The notes under the pieces: model-generated
What the model was told of the DNA's origin: nothing
The model's database searches: none
Seen by the model: only the letters and a program-made list of their open reading frames with translations
Translations under genes and position numbers: made by a program
NCBI GenBank assembly: GCA_049613665.1
Contig: JBMZCV010000112.1
Location: forward strand, 1 to 17,753
From: JBMZCV01 sp049613665
GTDB taxonomy: Bacteria > Bacteroidota > Bacteroidia > Chitinophagales > UBA2359
Direction: 5' to 3'
DNA: 17,753 bases
Shown here: piece by piece, positions 1-7,598 of the stretch
Position numbering within the stretch: the stretch's first letter is position 1
Layout: every line of letters begins with the position of its first letter

Positions 1-154
1 CAAGTTTAATAACACAAAACAAACAAAATGACTTAATAAGTAACAGGTCTATTATGCACATCCTTCTCAACACGGAATTGATTTTTATTCAGGTGTTTTT
101 GAAGGGCAGGTAGCTGACTATTTAGACTGGGAAAGAGTAGAAAATGAAGTCGCT
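1..154 (+). other. Window edge with abrupt start of the sulfatase reading frame
   Basis: The sulfatase frame is open from about position 44 and reads QVYYAHPSQHGIDFYSG before the first usable start codon, GTG at 155 (ATG at 158). The HPSQHGIDFYSG stretch matches the 'HGFDyfyG' region that in sulfatases follows the GKWH motif, so true homology extends upstream of 155. In-frame stops lie at 29-31 (TGA) and 41-43 (TAA). Bases 1-43 are AT-rich, look non-coding, and show no sulfatase-like translation in the other two frames. Either the gene is truly broken here or this is an assembly or contig edge. The sequence alone cannot tell these apart. Confidence 0.7.
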
Positions 155-2695
155 GTGATGGATGATACCAATTATGTTACCTCTTATCTCACAGATACAG
201 CCATTGATTGGGTAAATGCTCAAAATCAGCCGTGGTTTCTTTGGTTGGCTCATGTAGCACCGCATCAACCTTTTCATGCTCCGCCAGATTCTATGCGTAC
301 TTTGACTGCCGTAGGTACAAACTATCGAAAGTATTTGGCAATGATTGAATCAATGGATTATGCAATTAATCGTTTGATAAAAAATATTCCTGCCAATGTG
401 TTGGCAAATACAACTATTATCTTTATTGGCGATAATGGAACACCTCAAGTGCCGCTTCAAAACTATCCTGTTGGACATCACAAAGGTACTTTATATCAAG
501 GTGGTATTCATGTGCCAATGATTGTGTCGGGTGCTGGCGTGACTAGACAAGGCGAAGAGGAAGAAGCCTTGGTTCATGCTACCGATATTTATGCTACTGT
601 ATTGGAAATTGCAGGTGCGACTTTACCAGACAATACGATACATAATAGTACGAGCTTCAAACATTTGTTAGACAATAGTGCTGGTACATTAAGAGACTAT
701 AACTATTGCGATTTGGAAGATGCCGTAGATGGCGGTTGGACTATCCGAGATTCTCAATACAAATTGATAGAATTCGATGATGGTTCGCAAGAGTTTTATG
801 ATTTATTGACTGATTCTTTAGAAACCGATAACCTTATCAATACTTTAACGGCAGGCCAAATTACTGCAAAAACTGATTTAGAGGCTGAGGCTGCTACCAT
901 TAGAACTGGTTTAGTTTCTTGTTTTGACGGTATTATGAATGGAGATGAAGAAGGTACAGATTGTGGCGGTAGCAATTGCCCTGCTTGTGTAGATTGCTCA
1001 GGATATGACAATTCAACAAGTATGACAAATATCGGTTGTTGTGAAGTACCTAATGGCGAAAACTTTTGCAATGAAGCTGAATACAATAACACAAGATATA
1101 TCAGTTCCAACACTTTTCCAGACCATGAATATTGTAATACGAATAACAATCAACCTAGTCCATTGAATTATCTCTTTGAATTAGACGCAAATCCAAGTGT
1201 TGCAGCAAGCACAACACCTATTATAAATCCTAATACAAATCGTCCAAAATATTATTTTGGTGTGGCACTAAACGGTGTAGTTATGGCTCCTGCTCCTGCA
1301 ACACCTTTTATTTTTGAAAATCTAAATACAGGAGAATATAATTGGGATTGGGTATTTGAGCCAACTAAAAATCAAGGGCCTGGAGCTGATAAAGTAAGCT
1401 TAGATTGTGCTTCCGCACATACAGGGCCACAAGGTTATCATTATCATGGCAATATGTTTGAATATGTCGAAACAGTAGAAGCTGACATTAGCATCATAAC
1501 AACTGCACCAGATGAACCTATGCACATTGGTTGGGCAGCAGATGGCTTTCCTATTCTTTATCGTTTTGCACCTGATGCGAATGGCGATTTAGCATTGTTA
1601 GAGCCAAGCTATCAGCTAAAAGCTGGCACACGAGGAGGTGATGGTATTACAGCACCTTGCGGAAATTATAGCGGAAAATATACCAATGATTATGAGTATA
1701 TACAAGATGCAGGCGATTTGGATGAATGTAATGGTGTAGAAAGAGATATTGCCTTAAATACGGTTTTGGGAACGCAAGTTTTCCCTTATTTCTATGTCGT
1801 TACCGATTCATTTCCACAAATTAGCCGCTGTTTTTCTGGAACGCCAGACCTTTCGTTTGATGTCGTTGTGCAGCCAGGTTGCGATATTGCTTTAGTAAAC
1901 CAAACTATCAACATTACTATGGGCGAAACTGCAGCAGTAGGTAATAGTGTTTATGATATGGCAGGCATTTATGTAGATAGCCTTACAACTATACAAAATT
2001 GTGATTCTATTGTCATTACTGAAATAGTAGTAGGTGCGGCAATGTCGGCACGTTTATATATCGAAGGAGCTTATAATGATAATACAGGTAAAATGTCCAC
2101 AATTCTGTCAGAAAATAATATTATGCCACTCGAACAGCCTTTCAATACTTCGCCGTGGAATTATGCAGGTATGGAAACGGTAACAAATGTTCCAACAAAT
2201 ATTACAGATTGGGTATTAGTAGAGCTTTGTGACGCTAATGATGCAGATTGTATTATTGAGCGAAAGGCTTGTTTTATAGATGAAGATGGCTATTTAAGAG
2301 ATTTAGATGGCACAAGTGGCGTTTATTGGGCAAATGTGACAAATATAATTGATTATACGCTGATTGTTCGTAGCCGAAACCATTTGGATATAGCAAGTGG
2401 CAATAGTCTTAGCTTTCCTTTGGCCGAAACTTATGATTTTACAGATGACCCTAGCAAAACTTTGGGTGGTGACGTTGTGATGTTGGCAAATGGTAGCTAT
2501 GCTACAAAGGCTGGCGACATCAATGGCGATGGCTATATCACGGTAGCTGACTTGAATCTTTACATAAAACAATTGGATTTTGACGATATGTATGTACCTG
2601 CTGATTGCAACTTTAATGGTGTAGTAAATATAGCAGATTTCAATGTTTATTTGCCAAATACAAGTTTGATTGGAAGTAGTGTAGTACGTTACTAA
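155..2695 (+). CDS. Sulfatase (C-terminal half) - YHYH - dockerin-like secreted protein, 5'-truncated
   Basis: Residues 1-255 (counted from GTG 155) are the C-terminal half of an S1-type (formylglycine) sulfatase: APHQPFHAPPD, the metal-site GDNG near residue 90, and HHKGTLYQGGIHVPMIVSG. The N-terminal half with the metal-binding Asp pair and the CxPSR formylglycine site is missing, so the encoded protein should not be an active sulfatase as it stands. Residues 255-279 form a Cys-rich linker (NGDEEGTDCGG). About 360-565 is a YHYH domain (GPQGYHYHG, HIGWAADGFPI). About 575-630 is a short module of the GCDSI type seen in Bacteroidota surface proteins. About 630-780 is another secreted-protein C-terminal module (DWVLVELCD, SRNHLDIASG). 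About 787-846 is a dockerin-like pair of calcium loops (GDINGDGYITVADLN; CNFNGVVNIADFN). The true start probably lay upstream; 155 is only the first start codon. Extracellular location is inferred from the modules. Confidence 0.85.
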   Translation: MMDDTNYVTSYLTDTAIDWVNAQNQPWFLWLAHVAPHQPFHAPPDSMRTLTAVGTNYRKYLAMIESMDYAINRLIKNIPANVLANTTIIFIGDNGTPQVPLQNYPVGHHKGTLYQGGIHVPMIVSGAGVTRQGEEEEALVHATDIYATVLEIAGATLPDNTIHNSTSFKHLLDNSAGTLRDYNYCDLEDAVDGGWTIRDSQYKLIEFDDGSQEFYDLLTDSLETDNLINTLTAGQITAKTDLEAEAATIRTGLVSCFDGIMNGDEEGTDCGGSNCPACVDCSGYDNSTSMTNIGCCEVPNGENFCNEAEYNNTRYISSNTFPDHEYCNTNNNQPSPLNYLFELDANPSVAASTTPIINPNTNRPKYYFGVALNGVVMAPAPATPFIFENLNTGEYNWDWVFEPTKNQGPGADKVSLDCASAHTGPQGYHYHGNMFEYVETVEADISIITTAPDEPMHIGWAADGFPILYRFAPDANGDLALLEPSYQLKAGTRGGDGITAPCGNYSGKYTNDYEYIQDAGDLDECNGVERDIALNTVLGTQVFPYFYVVTDSFPQISRCFSGTPDLSFDVVVQPGCDIALVNQTINITMGETAAVGNSVYDMAGIYVDSLTTIQNCDSIVITEIVVGAAMSARLYIEGAYNDNTGKMSTILSENNIMPLEQPFNTSPWNYAGMETVTNVPTNITDWVLVELCDANDADCIIERKACFIDEDGYLRDLDGTSGVYWANVTNIIDYTLIVRSRNHLDIASGNSLSFPLAETYDFTDDPSKTLGGDVVMLANGSYATKAGDINGDGYITVADLNLYIKQLDFDDMYVPADCNFNGVVNIADFNVYLPNTSLIGSSVVRY

Positions 2696-2763
2696 GTAGT
2701 CGTTCAGAAGTTTTTGGGCATTTCAGTACAAGATAACACCTTGATTTTCAATGCGTTAGCCAC
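2693..2763 (-). repeat. Copy A of the dispersed intergenic repeat (inverted)
   Basis: On the minus strand this reads GGCTAACGCATTGAAAATCA, then GGTGTTATCTTGTACTGAAAT, and ends CTGAACGACTACTTA at 2706-2693. The first part matches the core at 10209-10234 in nearly every base, and the last 15 bases match CTGTCCAACTACTTA at 10548-10562 at 12 positions. The right end of the repeat overlaps the stop codon of the sulfatase/YHYH gene (TAA 2693-2695). About 70 bp long, it is the shortest of three copies. No coding potential is seen in the 2696-2923 gap. Confidence 0.6.
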
Positions 2764-2844
2764 TAAACGAATGCTTTATTAAATAGTATTTGGTACTTAA
2801 AACATTTAATGTTTAGTAAAATTTAAACAGCCTCTAAAACATAG

Positions 2845-2898
2845 CCTTAGAAATAATACCTTTTCGTTTTTCGAAATATATTATTTCTAAGGTTTTTC
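2845..2898 (+). terminator. Hairpin with T-tract ahead of the DUF6702-like gene
   Basis: CCTTAGAAATAATA (2845-2858) pairs perfectly with TATTATTTCTAAGG (2879-2892). The loop contains a second nested stem, TTTCG/CGAAA, and the hairpin is followed by TTTTTCTTAT. This is the form of a rho-independent terminator for the upstream gene. It ends only about 26 bp before the next ATG at 2924, so it could also act as an attenuator in that gene's leader. Confidence 0.7.
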
Positions 2899-2923
2899 TT
2901 ATAAAAAAAAACAAAAAACGACA

Positions 2924-3397
2924 ATGAAATATATGTTTACCTTATGCAGCCTTTTTTTTCTCACAACAATTTACGCTCACGACATTCCTGTTGCCAATTT
3001 TGATATTTCGCAAACCGCAAAAACATTGTCGGTTAGCGTAGAAATTGATCAATACGCTTTCAAGCAAGCCTATACAGAAAAAGGACAAATGGAATGTACC
3101 CAACAAGAAGATATACAATATCAGATGCAAGATTATTTGCGTTCTCATTTTCGGCTAAAAGTAAATGGAAAAACAGTAAATTTTCAACTCAAAAACATGG
3201 GTACAATTTCGCATCACTACAAAATAGAGCTAAAAGGCAATTTGGAAAAAGAAGCCATAAAGCAAATTGATATTCAAAATACCTGTCTGCTTGCCGATAT
3301 TCCAGACCAATCTAATGTCATAACAGCTTTTATCAATGACAAAAAACGAGGTTTTAGAATGACAAAAGAACGGCAAGCTATTCAAATGAAGTATTGA
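2924..3397 (+). CDS. Secreted DUF6702-like protein
   Basis: A 157-residue protein with a clear signal peptide (MKYMFTLCSLFFLTTIYA, cleavage near residue 18). The mature part starts HDIPVANFDIS and follows the pattern of the Bacteroidota DUF6702 family: an early His after cleavage, a beta-rich segment with ISQTAKTLSVSVEI, then YLRSHFRLKVNGK near residues 70-82, and a final segment with a Lys-rich beta strand (FINDKKRGFRMTKERQA). Length is normal for that family, whose function is unknown; location is probably periplasm or outer envelope. Two Cys residues (CTQQ, NTCLL) could form a disulfide. ATG at 2924 is preceded by an A-rich leader without Shine-Dalgarno sequence, the usual Bacteroidota pattern. 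The gene stands alone between a leader hairpin and a strong terminator. Confidence 0.85.
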   Translation: MKYMFTLCSLFFLTTIYAHDIPVANFDISQTAKTLSVSVEIDQYAFKQAYTEKGQMECTQQEDIQYQMQDYLRSHFRLKVNGKTVNFQLKNMGTISHHYKIELKGNLEKEAIKQIDIQNTCLLADIPDQSNVITAFINDKKRGFRMTKERQAIQMKY

Positions 3398-3425
3398 TTT
3401 TTTTAGCTCACAAACACCCAAAACA

Positions 3426-3466
3426 AAAAAGCATCTTTACCGATATATAAGGTAAAGATGCTTTTT
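3426..3466. terminator. Bidirectional terminator between convergent genes
   Basis: AAAAAGCATCTTTACC (3426-3441) and GGTAAAGATGCTTTTT (3451-3466) form a perfect 16-bp stem with a 9-base loop (GATATATAA). The A-tract on one side and T-tract on the other make it work for both the DUF6702-like gene (+) and the VWA gene (-). Confidence 0.92.
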
Positions 3467-3505
3467 CTTTTTTGTGTTTTTTTAATATAAAGCCTAACAA
3501 GTTTC

Positions 3506-4735
3506 TTAGAAACCGATATAAAAACCGCTATTTTGGCTAGATAAATCTTTCATAAATTGAACTTTTTTATCGCCAGAAACCTGATTTCTAAAATCTTTAC
3601 CCACACCAATACAGTTGATGATATGCTTGCCACCATTTTTATTTTTTATAAAACTCAACAAGTCAGTAGTATTATCACTATCACATTTTATATCTGACAC
3701 ACGCACCGTTGGCAAGCCATCTGACATATAAATAATAGTACCTGCCGAATTATAGGCTGGGTGCGACAACACAAAATCCATCACATCACGAGTAGGTGTA
3801 CAACCTTTTGCTTGCAAACTACTCAAATATTGATAAATTGCATATTTGTTAGATTGTGTTACGGTAGTCAACTTACCGAATTTGTAGCCATATCTTTCGT
3901 CTTTGCTCTTCGGAAAAATCACAATATCAACTTTGTTCTTTTCGTTCATATTCGCAATCATCATCTTGATACCTGCTCGTATTTCGTCAAATTTTTCAGA
4001 TTCTGGTTCTTTTGTCATACTACCCGATACATCAACTACGAAAACAACATTCTCTTTAATGTCGAGATGTTGGTCTTGCGTTTTGCAATTTTCCAACTTC
4101 TTTTGCTGCTCTTTAATCGTTTGTTGAGCTTTTTGTAAGTCTTTTTGCAACTGCGTTGTTTCCTGCGTAAGTTTTGTATTTTGGTCAGTTACTTGTTGTA
4201 TTTCAAGCTTTTGTTCCTGAATTTGTGTTTCCAAACTTTGCTTTTCAGACGTACATTTAGCTATTTGTTGTTTGAGTTGTTCTATTTCTTTTTCCAAAGC
4301 CTTTACGATACTATCATGATTTTCGAGCTGATTTTTCAGGTCTTTTACCTGTTGTTCGAGCTGTTTCTTTTGTTCTCGCAATTTCTTGCGTTGTTCATCA
4401 CATTCGGCAGCTTTTGTTTGCAAGAGCTTAATTTCCTTATCTAGCTCTGTGATAGTGCTTGTAAGGTCTTTTATTTTGCTTTCTAAAGCATTGAACTTGC
4501 CTTCCATTTTTTTCAGCTCGTCTTTTGGTACTGACTTTTTGAGGTCTTTCATCATTTTTTCAATGTCGTTTACCTCTACTTTCAGTTCCTGCAACTGTTC
4601 CATTTGGTCAATAATGATTTTAATATCGCCAGTCAGTTTTGGAATGATAATAAATAATATCAGTACTGCTCCTAATGCACCCGATAGTAAGTCGATAAAC
4701 GACACATTAAAAACATTAATTTCTTTTTTTGCCAT
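3506..4735 (-). CDS. Inner-membrane ExbD/MotB-like helix - coiled coil - VWA protein
   Basis: 409 residues in three parts. Residues 6-32 are a single transmembrane helix, INVFNVSFIDLLSGALGAV and onward, with an Asp (D15) at its start. This resembles the ExbD/TolR/MotB helix (INVTPFID-type) whose Asp carries protons in stator complexes. Residues about 36-222 are a long, nearly unbroken coiled coil rich in Gln, Lys and Glu. Residues about 228-409 are a von Willebrand A domain with a complete MIDAS: DVSGSM (D about 234), the Thr of GCTPT, and the Asp of MSDG. The short N-terminus implies cytoplasm in, with the coiled coil and VWA domain in the periplasm. ExbD/MotB proteins normally work with an ExbB/TolQ/MotA-type partner, but none is in the window. 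The start ATG is well placed; no Shine-Dalgarno is seen. Proton conduction and any partner are inference; the VWA call is firm. Confidence 0.85.
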   Translation of the reverse strand: MAKKEINVFNVSFIDLLSGALGAVLILFIIIPKLTGDIKIIIDQMEQLQELKVEVNDIEKMMKDLKKSVPKDELKKMEGKFNALESKIKDLTSTITELDKEIKLLQTKAAECDEQRKKLREQKKQLEQQVKDLKNQLENHDSIVKALEKEIEQLKQQIAKCTSEKQSLETQIQEQKLEIQQVTDQNTKLTQETTQLQKDLQKAQQTIKEQQKKLENCKTQDQHLDIKENVVFVVDVSGSMTKEPESEKFDEIRAGIKMMIANMNEKNKVDIVIFPKSKDERYGYKFGKLTTVTQSNKYAIYQYLSSLQAKGCTPTRDVMDFVLSHPAYNSAGTIIYMSDGLPTVRVSDIKCDSDNTTDLLSFIKNKNGGKHIINCIGVGKDFRNQVSGDKKVQFMKDLSSQNSGFYIGF

Positions 4736-4853
4736 TTATTTTGAGTTAGATTTATTATTGAAAATTAGTTTTGTGATGATTTCACGCTTAAAGTTTGTTT
4801 TTTTCTCTTAAAAAAGTATTTTTGACATACAAAAAACAAACTGCCATTGAATT

Positions 4854-5036
4854 TTATTTTCCAAAGGCAATAATAACGAAAAAAACATAATAACCATTGA
4901 ATTGTCTCATAAAAATTTTCAAAAAAACGCAAAAAGGTCTAGCTTGCACTTTTTGCTTCACTTTTTGGAAAAAAAAATAGAAAACAAGATTAAAAGATAT
5001 TAGCACTACTATTACTAAAATGATTTGTGCTAACAT
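4854..5036 (-). CDS. Possible 60-residue membrane micro-protein
   Basis: A 60-codon frame on the same strand as the VWA gene and 118 bp upstream of it. It begins MLAQIILVIVVLISF, a good transmembrane helix of about 22 residues, then a basic stretch (KVKQKVQAR) and a second hydrophobic segment (YYVFFVIIAF). No homology is recognised and there is no Shine-Dalgarno. Its first codons lie inside the right arm of an inverted repeat (4992-5041) and overlap the start of repeat copy B, so it may be a chance frame in AT-rich DNA. It is listed because its position and polarity would fit a small partner or leader for the VWA membrane protein. Confidence 0.25.
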   Translation of the reverse strand: MLAQIILVIVVLISFNLVFYFFFQKVKQKVQARPFCVFLKIFMRQFNGYYVFFVIIAFGK

Positions 5037-5041
5037 CTTTT
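4992..5041. repeat. 15-bp inverted repeat (hairpin) in the VWA upstream region
   Basis: AAAAGATATTAGCAC (4992-5006) pairs with GTGCTAACATCTTTT (5027-5041) at 14 of 15 positions, with a 20-base loop. The right arm supplies the CTAAC that begins repeat copy B. There is no long T-tract beyond the stem on either strand, so it is not a textbook terminator. The 4736-5154 gap otherwise holds only the doubtful micro-ORF, repeat copy B and AT-rich sequence. Confidence 0.65.
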
Positions 5042-5119
5042 AAACCAATATGCTAGCTTCAGCGAAATGTCATGTTATTTTGTCTAGGTACGTTAGTAGC
5101 AAAAATTTGTCCAACTACT
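5030..5119 (+). repeat. Copy B of the dispersed intergenic repeat (90 bp)
   Basis: It starts with CTAACATCTTTTAAACCAA then ATATGCTAGC (5030-5057), a diverged form of the core at 10209-10236. It continues AGCTTCAGCGAAATGTCAT (5055-5073), matching AGCTTCAACGAGAAATATCAT at 10234-10254 with one deletion and few changes. It ends with TGTCCAACTACT (5108-5119), identical to 10549-10560. Order and orientation are the same as in copy C, but the interior of copy C is missing, as expected of an internally deleted element. Confidence 0.65.
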
Positions 5120-5154
5120 CAAAAGCTAATCACTAAAAATCAAAAACTACTTTT

Positions 5155-5538
5155 TTAATCCTCAAAAGCCAACTCTTGTATCAATCCATTAGCAATGACG
5201 AAATAGGTCCGAAAAGTACCTTTACTTGTCGTCAATGCACCAATAACATACTTTGAACCATTGGGTGCTGTTCCTTGATGTTTAATAACAAAGCTGTTAG
5301 GTTTGTGCGATGCGAAAAATGACTTTACTTTTTGCGTAGCTACCGTTTTGTTAAACGTATTTTCGTCATCAAGTATTGTTATTTCAAGCGAATGATTAAA
5401 ATATTGTGCTAAATTAGAGGCATCGCCAGACTTTAAGCTTTGATTGATTTTTCCTAAATTGTTTTGGGCAAAGCCAAAAGTAGTAAAAAAAGAAGCTATG
5501 AGTACCGTAATGATAAAACCAAAAATAATGCGTTTCAT
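5155..5538 (-). CDS. Secreted DUF4783-like protein
   Basis: 127 residues from the ATG at 5538 (a TTG two codons upstream at 5544 is possible but less likely). Signal peptide MKRIIFGFIITVLIASFFTT, then cleavage after FGFAQ. The mature domain of about 100 residues has the layout of DUF4783: an N-terminal helix (INQSLKSGDASNLAQYF), a strand with LEITILDDENTF, helix AVTQ-type (VATQKVKSFFASHKP), and beta strands KHQGTAPNGSKYVIGAL and TFRTYFVIANGLIQELAFED to the end. This is the fold of the NTF2-like superfamily as I recall it for DUF4783 (established for related families, not shown here). It is periplasmic or surface-exposed; function is unknown. Divergent from gpmI across 245 bp; on the same strand as the VWA gene, but 419 bp away with a repeat between, so probably a separate transcript. 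Confidence 0.85.
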   Translation of the reverse strand: MKRIIFGFIITVLIASFFTTFGFAQNNLGKINQSLKSGDASNLAQYFNHSLEITILDDENTFNKTVATQKVKSFFASHKPNSFVIKHQGTAPNGSKYVIGALTTSKGTFRTYFVIANGLIQELAFED

Positions 5539-5646
5539 AATCAAATATTTTTATGAAAGAGAATATATTATAAGATTTTCGACTGTATGCAAGTTGTAAA
5601 AGTTTAATTAATTGGTCTAAAAGCTATTCATTTTTAGAAAAAAAAG

Positions 5647-5673
5647 CGACTTTTGCACTCATCAAAGTCGAAA
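5647..5673. promoter_or_regulatory. Small hairpin in the divergent DUF4783-gpmI intergenic region
   Basis: CGACTTT and AAAGTCG face each other across a 10-base loop (TGCACTCATC) between an A-rich run and AAAATAG. The region is a divergent promoter zone by gene orientation, so this could be an operator or just a weak hairpin. I could not identify convincing Bacteroidota -33/-7 elements (TTTG and TAnnTTTG) for either gene. Confidence 0.3.
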
Positions 5674-5783
5674 ATAGTTTGGAATAAGTGAGGAAAACTA
5701 GATTAAACTTTTTTATAACATTAAACAGAAAGTGTCTTTAAAAGAAAATATTTGGCACTTTAATAAAAAAACAAAACAACTAG

Positions 5784-7325
5784 ATGAACAAAAACAAAAA
5801 AATCATACTTGTCATTTTAGATGGTTGGGGCTTGGGCAAAAATCAAAAAGTAAGTGCTATCGCAAACGCAAAAACGCCTTTTATGGATAGCATCACAAAA
5901 AAATATCCTACTGCAAGCCTTGTTACCTATGGCGAAGCAGTCGGTTTGCCTGCTGGACAAATGGGAAACTCGGAAGTTGGACACCTAAATATCGGTGCTG
6001 GCAGAGTTGTTTTTCAAGAGCTGCTGCGTATCAATAATGCTTTGAAAGACAATAGTTTAGCACAAAATAATACTTTTTTGGCTGCTATACAATACGCTAA
6101 GGAACATAAAAAAAATATTCATTTGATGGGTTTGCTTTCCGATGGTGGCGTACATTCGCATATCGAACATCTAAAAGGTTTATGTAATATTTTATACGAC
6201 AATGGATTGCAAAATGTTTTTGTTCATGCTTTTACCGATGGCCGTGATACTTCGCCTCATGGTGGTTTAAACTACATCAAAGATTTACAAACGCATTTGG
6301 ATAAAACAACAGGCAAAATCGCTAGTCTCATTGGGCGTTATTATGCGATGGACAGAGACAATCGTTGGGAACGAATCAAGCTTGCTTATGATTTGTTGGT
6401 AAAGGGAAAAGGCGAAAAGACGCAAAATTTGCTAGAAAGTATTGAAAATTTTTACAAACAAGAGGTTACAGACGAATTTATGCCGCCTATCGCTGTTGTA
6501 GCAGATGACGATGGCGAACCTTTGGCGACTATTCAAAAAGATGATGTGGTGCTTTGCTTCAATTTTCGCACCGACCGTTGCCGAGAAATTACAAAGGTTT
6601 TAACGCAAACGGATATGCTAGATTTTGAGATGAAAAAGCTAGATTTGCATTATGTGACAATGACCAAATATGACGAAAATTTTACAGGTGTGAAAATTAT
6701 TTTTGAGAAAGATAATATTAAAAATAGTTTGGGAGAAATATTAGAAAAGGCAAATAAACGACAAATTCGCATTGCTGAAACCGAAAAATATCCTCATGTA
6801 ACCTTTTTCTTTTCGGGCGGCCGTGAGCAACCTTTCGAGGGCGAAGAACGAATTATGGCGGCTTCGCCAAAAGTAGCGACTTACGATTTGCAGCCAGAAA
6901 TGAGTGCTTATGAAATTACCGAAAAAATTGTAGGAAAACTAAATGAGCAAACGGCAGATTTTGTGTGTCTTAATTTTGCAAATGCCGATATGGTGGGACA
7001 TACAGGTGTTTTTGAGGCGGCCGTAAAAGCGGTTGAAACAGTAGATAGTTGTACAAAACAAGTGATTAAAACGGCTTTGAAAAATGATTATGCAGCCATC
7101 ATTATCGCCGACCATGGCAATGCCGATATTATGCAAAATGAAGACGGCACGCCACATACGGCTCATACAACCAACTTAGTGCCTATCGTTTTTGTGGATA
7201 AAAACACCGAAAACATTAAGCTGAAAGATGGCAAGTTGGGCGATATTGCGACTACTATTTTGGATTATATGAAGGTGGAAATTCCAGAAGAAATGACAGG
7301 GGAAATTTTAATAGAAAGAGCGTAA
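5784..7325 (+). CDS. gpmI: 2,3-bisphosphoglycerate-independent phosphoglycerate mutase
   Basis: A 513-residue cytoplasmic glycolytic enzyme that interconverts 3-phosphoglycerate and 2-phosphoglycerate using two Mn ions and a phosphoserine intermediate. The usual length is about 510. Landmarks: DGWG with metal ligand D13; QMGNSEVGH with the phosphorylated Ser63; the substrate-binding insert with AFTDGRDTSP and GRYYAMDRDNRWER; FNFRTDRCREIT; KYPHVTFFFSGG with the conserved His; NFANADMVGHTG and ADHGNAD, which carry the second set of metal ligands. All key residues are present, so it should be active. The start ATG at 5784 puts the ILVILDGWG strand in the normal place; the leader is A-rich with no Shine-Dalgarno. 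It is transcribed alone and is followed by a weak hairpin (7336-7360). Confidence 0.99.
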   Translation: MNKNKKIILVILDGWGLGKNQKVSAIANAKTPFMDSITKKYPTASLVTYGEAVGLPAGQMGNSEVGHLNIGAGRVVFQELLRINNALKDNSLAQNNTFLAAIQYAKEHKKNIHLMGLLSDGGVHSHIEHLKGLCNILYDNGLQNVFVHAFTDGRDTSPHGGLNYIKDLQTHLDKTTGKIASLIGRYYAMDRDNRWERIKLAYDLLVKGKGEKTQNLLESIENFYKQEVTDEFMPPIAVVADDDGEPLATIQKDDVVLCFNFRTDRCREITKVLTQTDMLDFEMKKLDLHYVTMTKYDENFTGVKIIFEKDNIKNSLGEILEKANKRQIRIAETEKYPHVTFFFSGGREQPFEGEERIMAASPKVATYDLQPEMSAYEITEKIVGKLNEQTADFVCLNFANADMVGHTGVFEAAVKAVETVDSCTKQVIKTALKNDYAAIIIADHGNADIMQNEDGTPHTAHTTNLVPIVFVDKNTENIKLKDGKLGDIATTILDYMKVEIPEEMTGEILIERA

Positions 7326-7335
7326 TTTCTTAAAT

Positions 7336-7367
7336 ATTCAGGGTTTTTAAAATCTTGAATGTTGTTT
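7336..7367 (+). terminator. Probable gpmI terminator
   Basis: ATTCAGGGTTTT (7336-7347) pairs with AAAATCTTGAAT (7349-7360) with two G-U wobbles, followed by GTTGTTT. It lies 11 bp after the gpmI stop. The stem sequence is nearly the same as that of the stronger hairpin at 7599-7628. Confidence 0.6.
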
Positions 7368-7445
7368 CATATATCATGTATTTGCAAATATAAAGAAAAA
7401 GTTTTATCTATCTTTTCGCACATTGAATTTATTTTTTTAATGCCA

Positions 7446-7467
7446 GCATGAGTTTTTAACTCGTACC
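7446..7467. repeat. Palindromic repeat unit 1 (GAGTT-loop-AACTC type)
   Basis: GCATGAGTT (7446-7454), loop TTT, AACTCGTACC (7458-7467). It shares ATGAGTTTT and AACTCGTACC with the hairpin at 17731-17753. It sits in the 320-bp gap between gpmI and the VIT-VWA gene. The size and shape resemble REP-like palindromes mobilised by Y1 (RAYT/IS200-type) transposases; that link is inference, and no such transposase is in the window. Confidence 0.6.
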
Positions 7468-7598
7468 TGTGTTTATATGATTGTTCCGTAAAACTTGAAG
7501 ATGAGCTAACAATAAAAGCTTTTCCAGCAATAGACCTTATTCTTCTATTATTTCTTATCTAAAATTTTGTGAATAAACATTGAAGAATTACAATAATA

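Noticed and set aside
3761..4811. Several plus-strand frames of 70-140 codons over the VWA gene
   Set aside because: They are antisense shadows of a coiled-coil gene with strong codon bias; their translations are Phe/Leu/Ser/Cys-rich without domains.
5740..5783. Bacteroidota-type promoter for gpmI around TATTTGGCAC
   Set aside because: The TATTTG resembles half of a -7 box but has no TTTG element at the proper spacing, so I could not support it.
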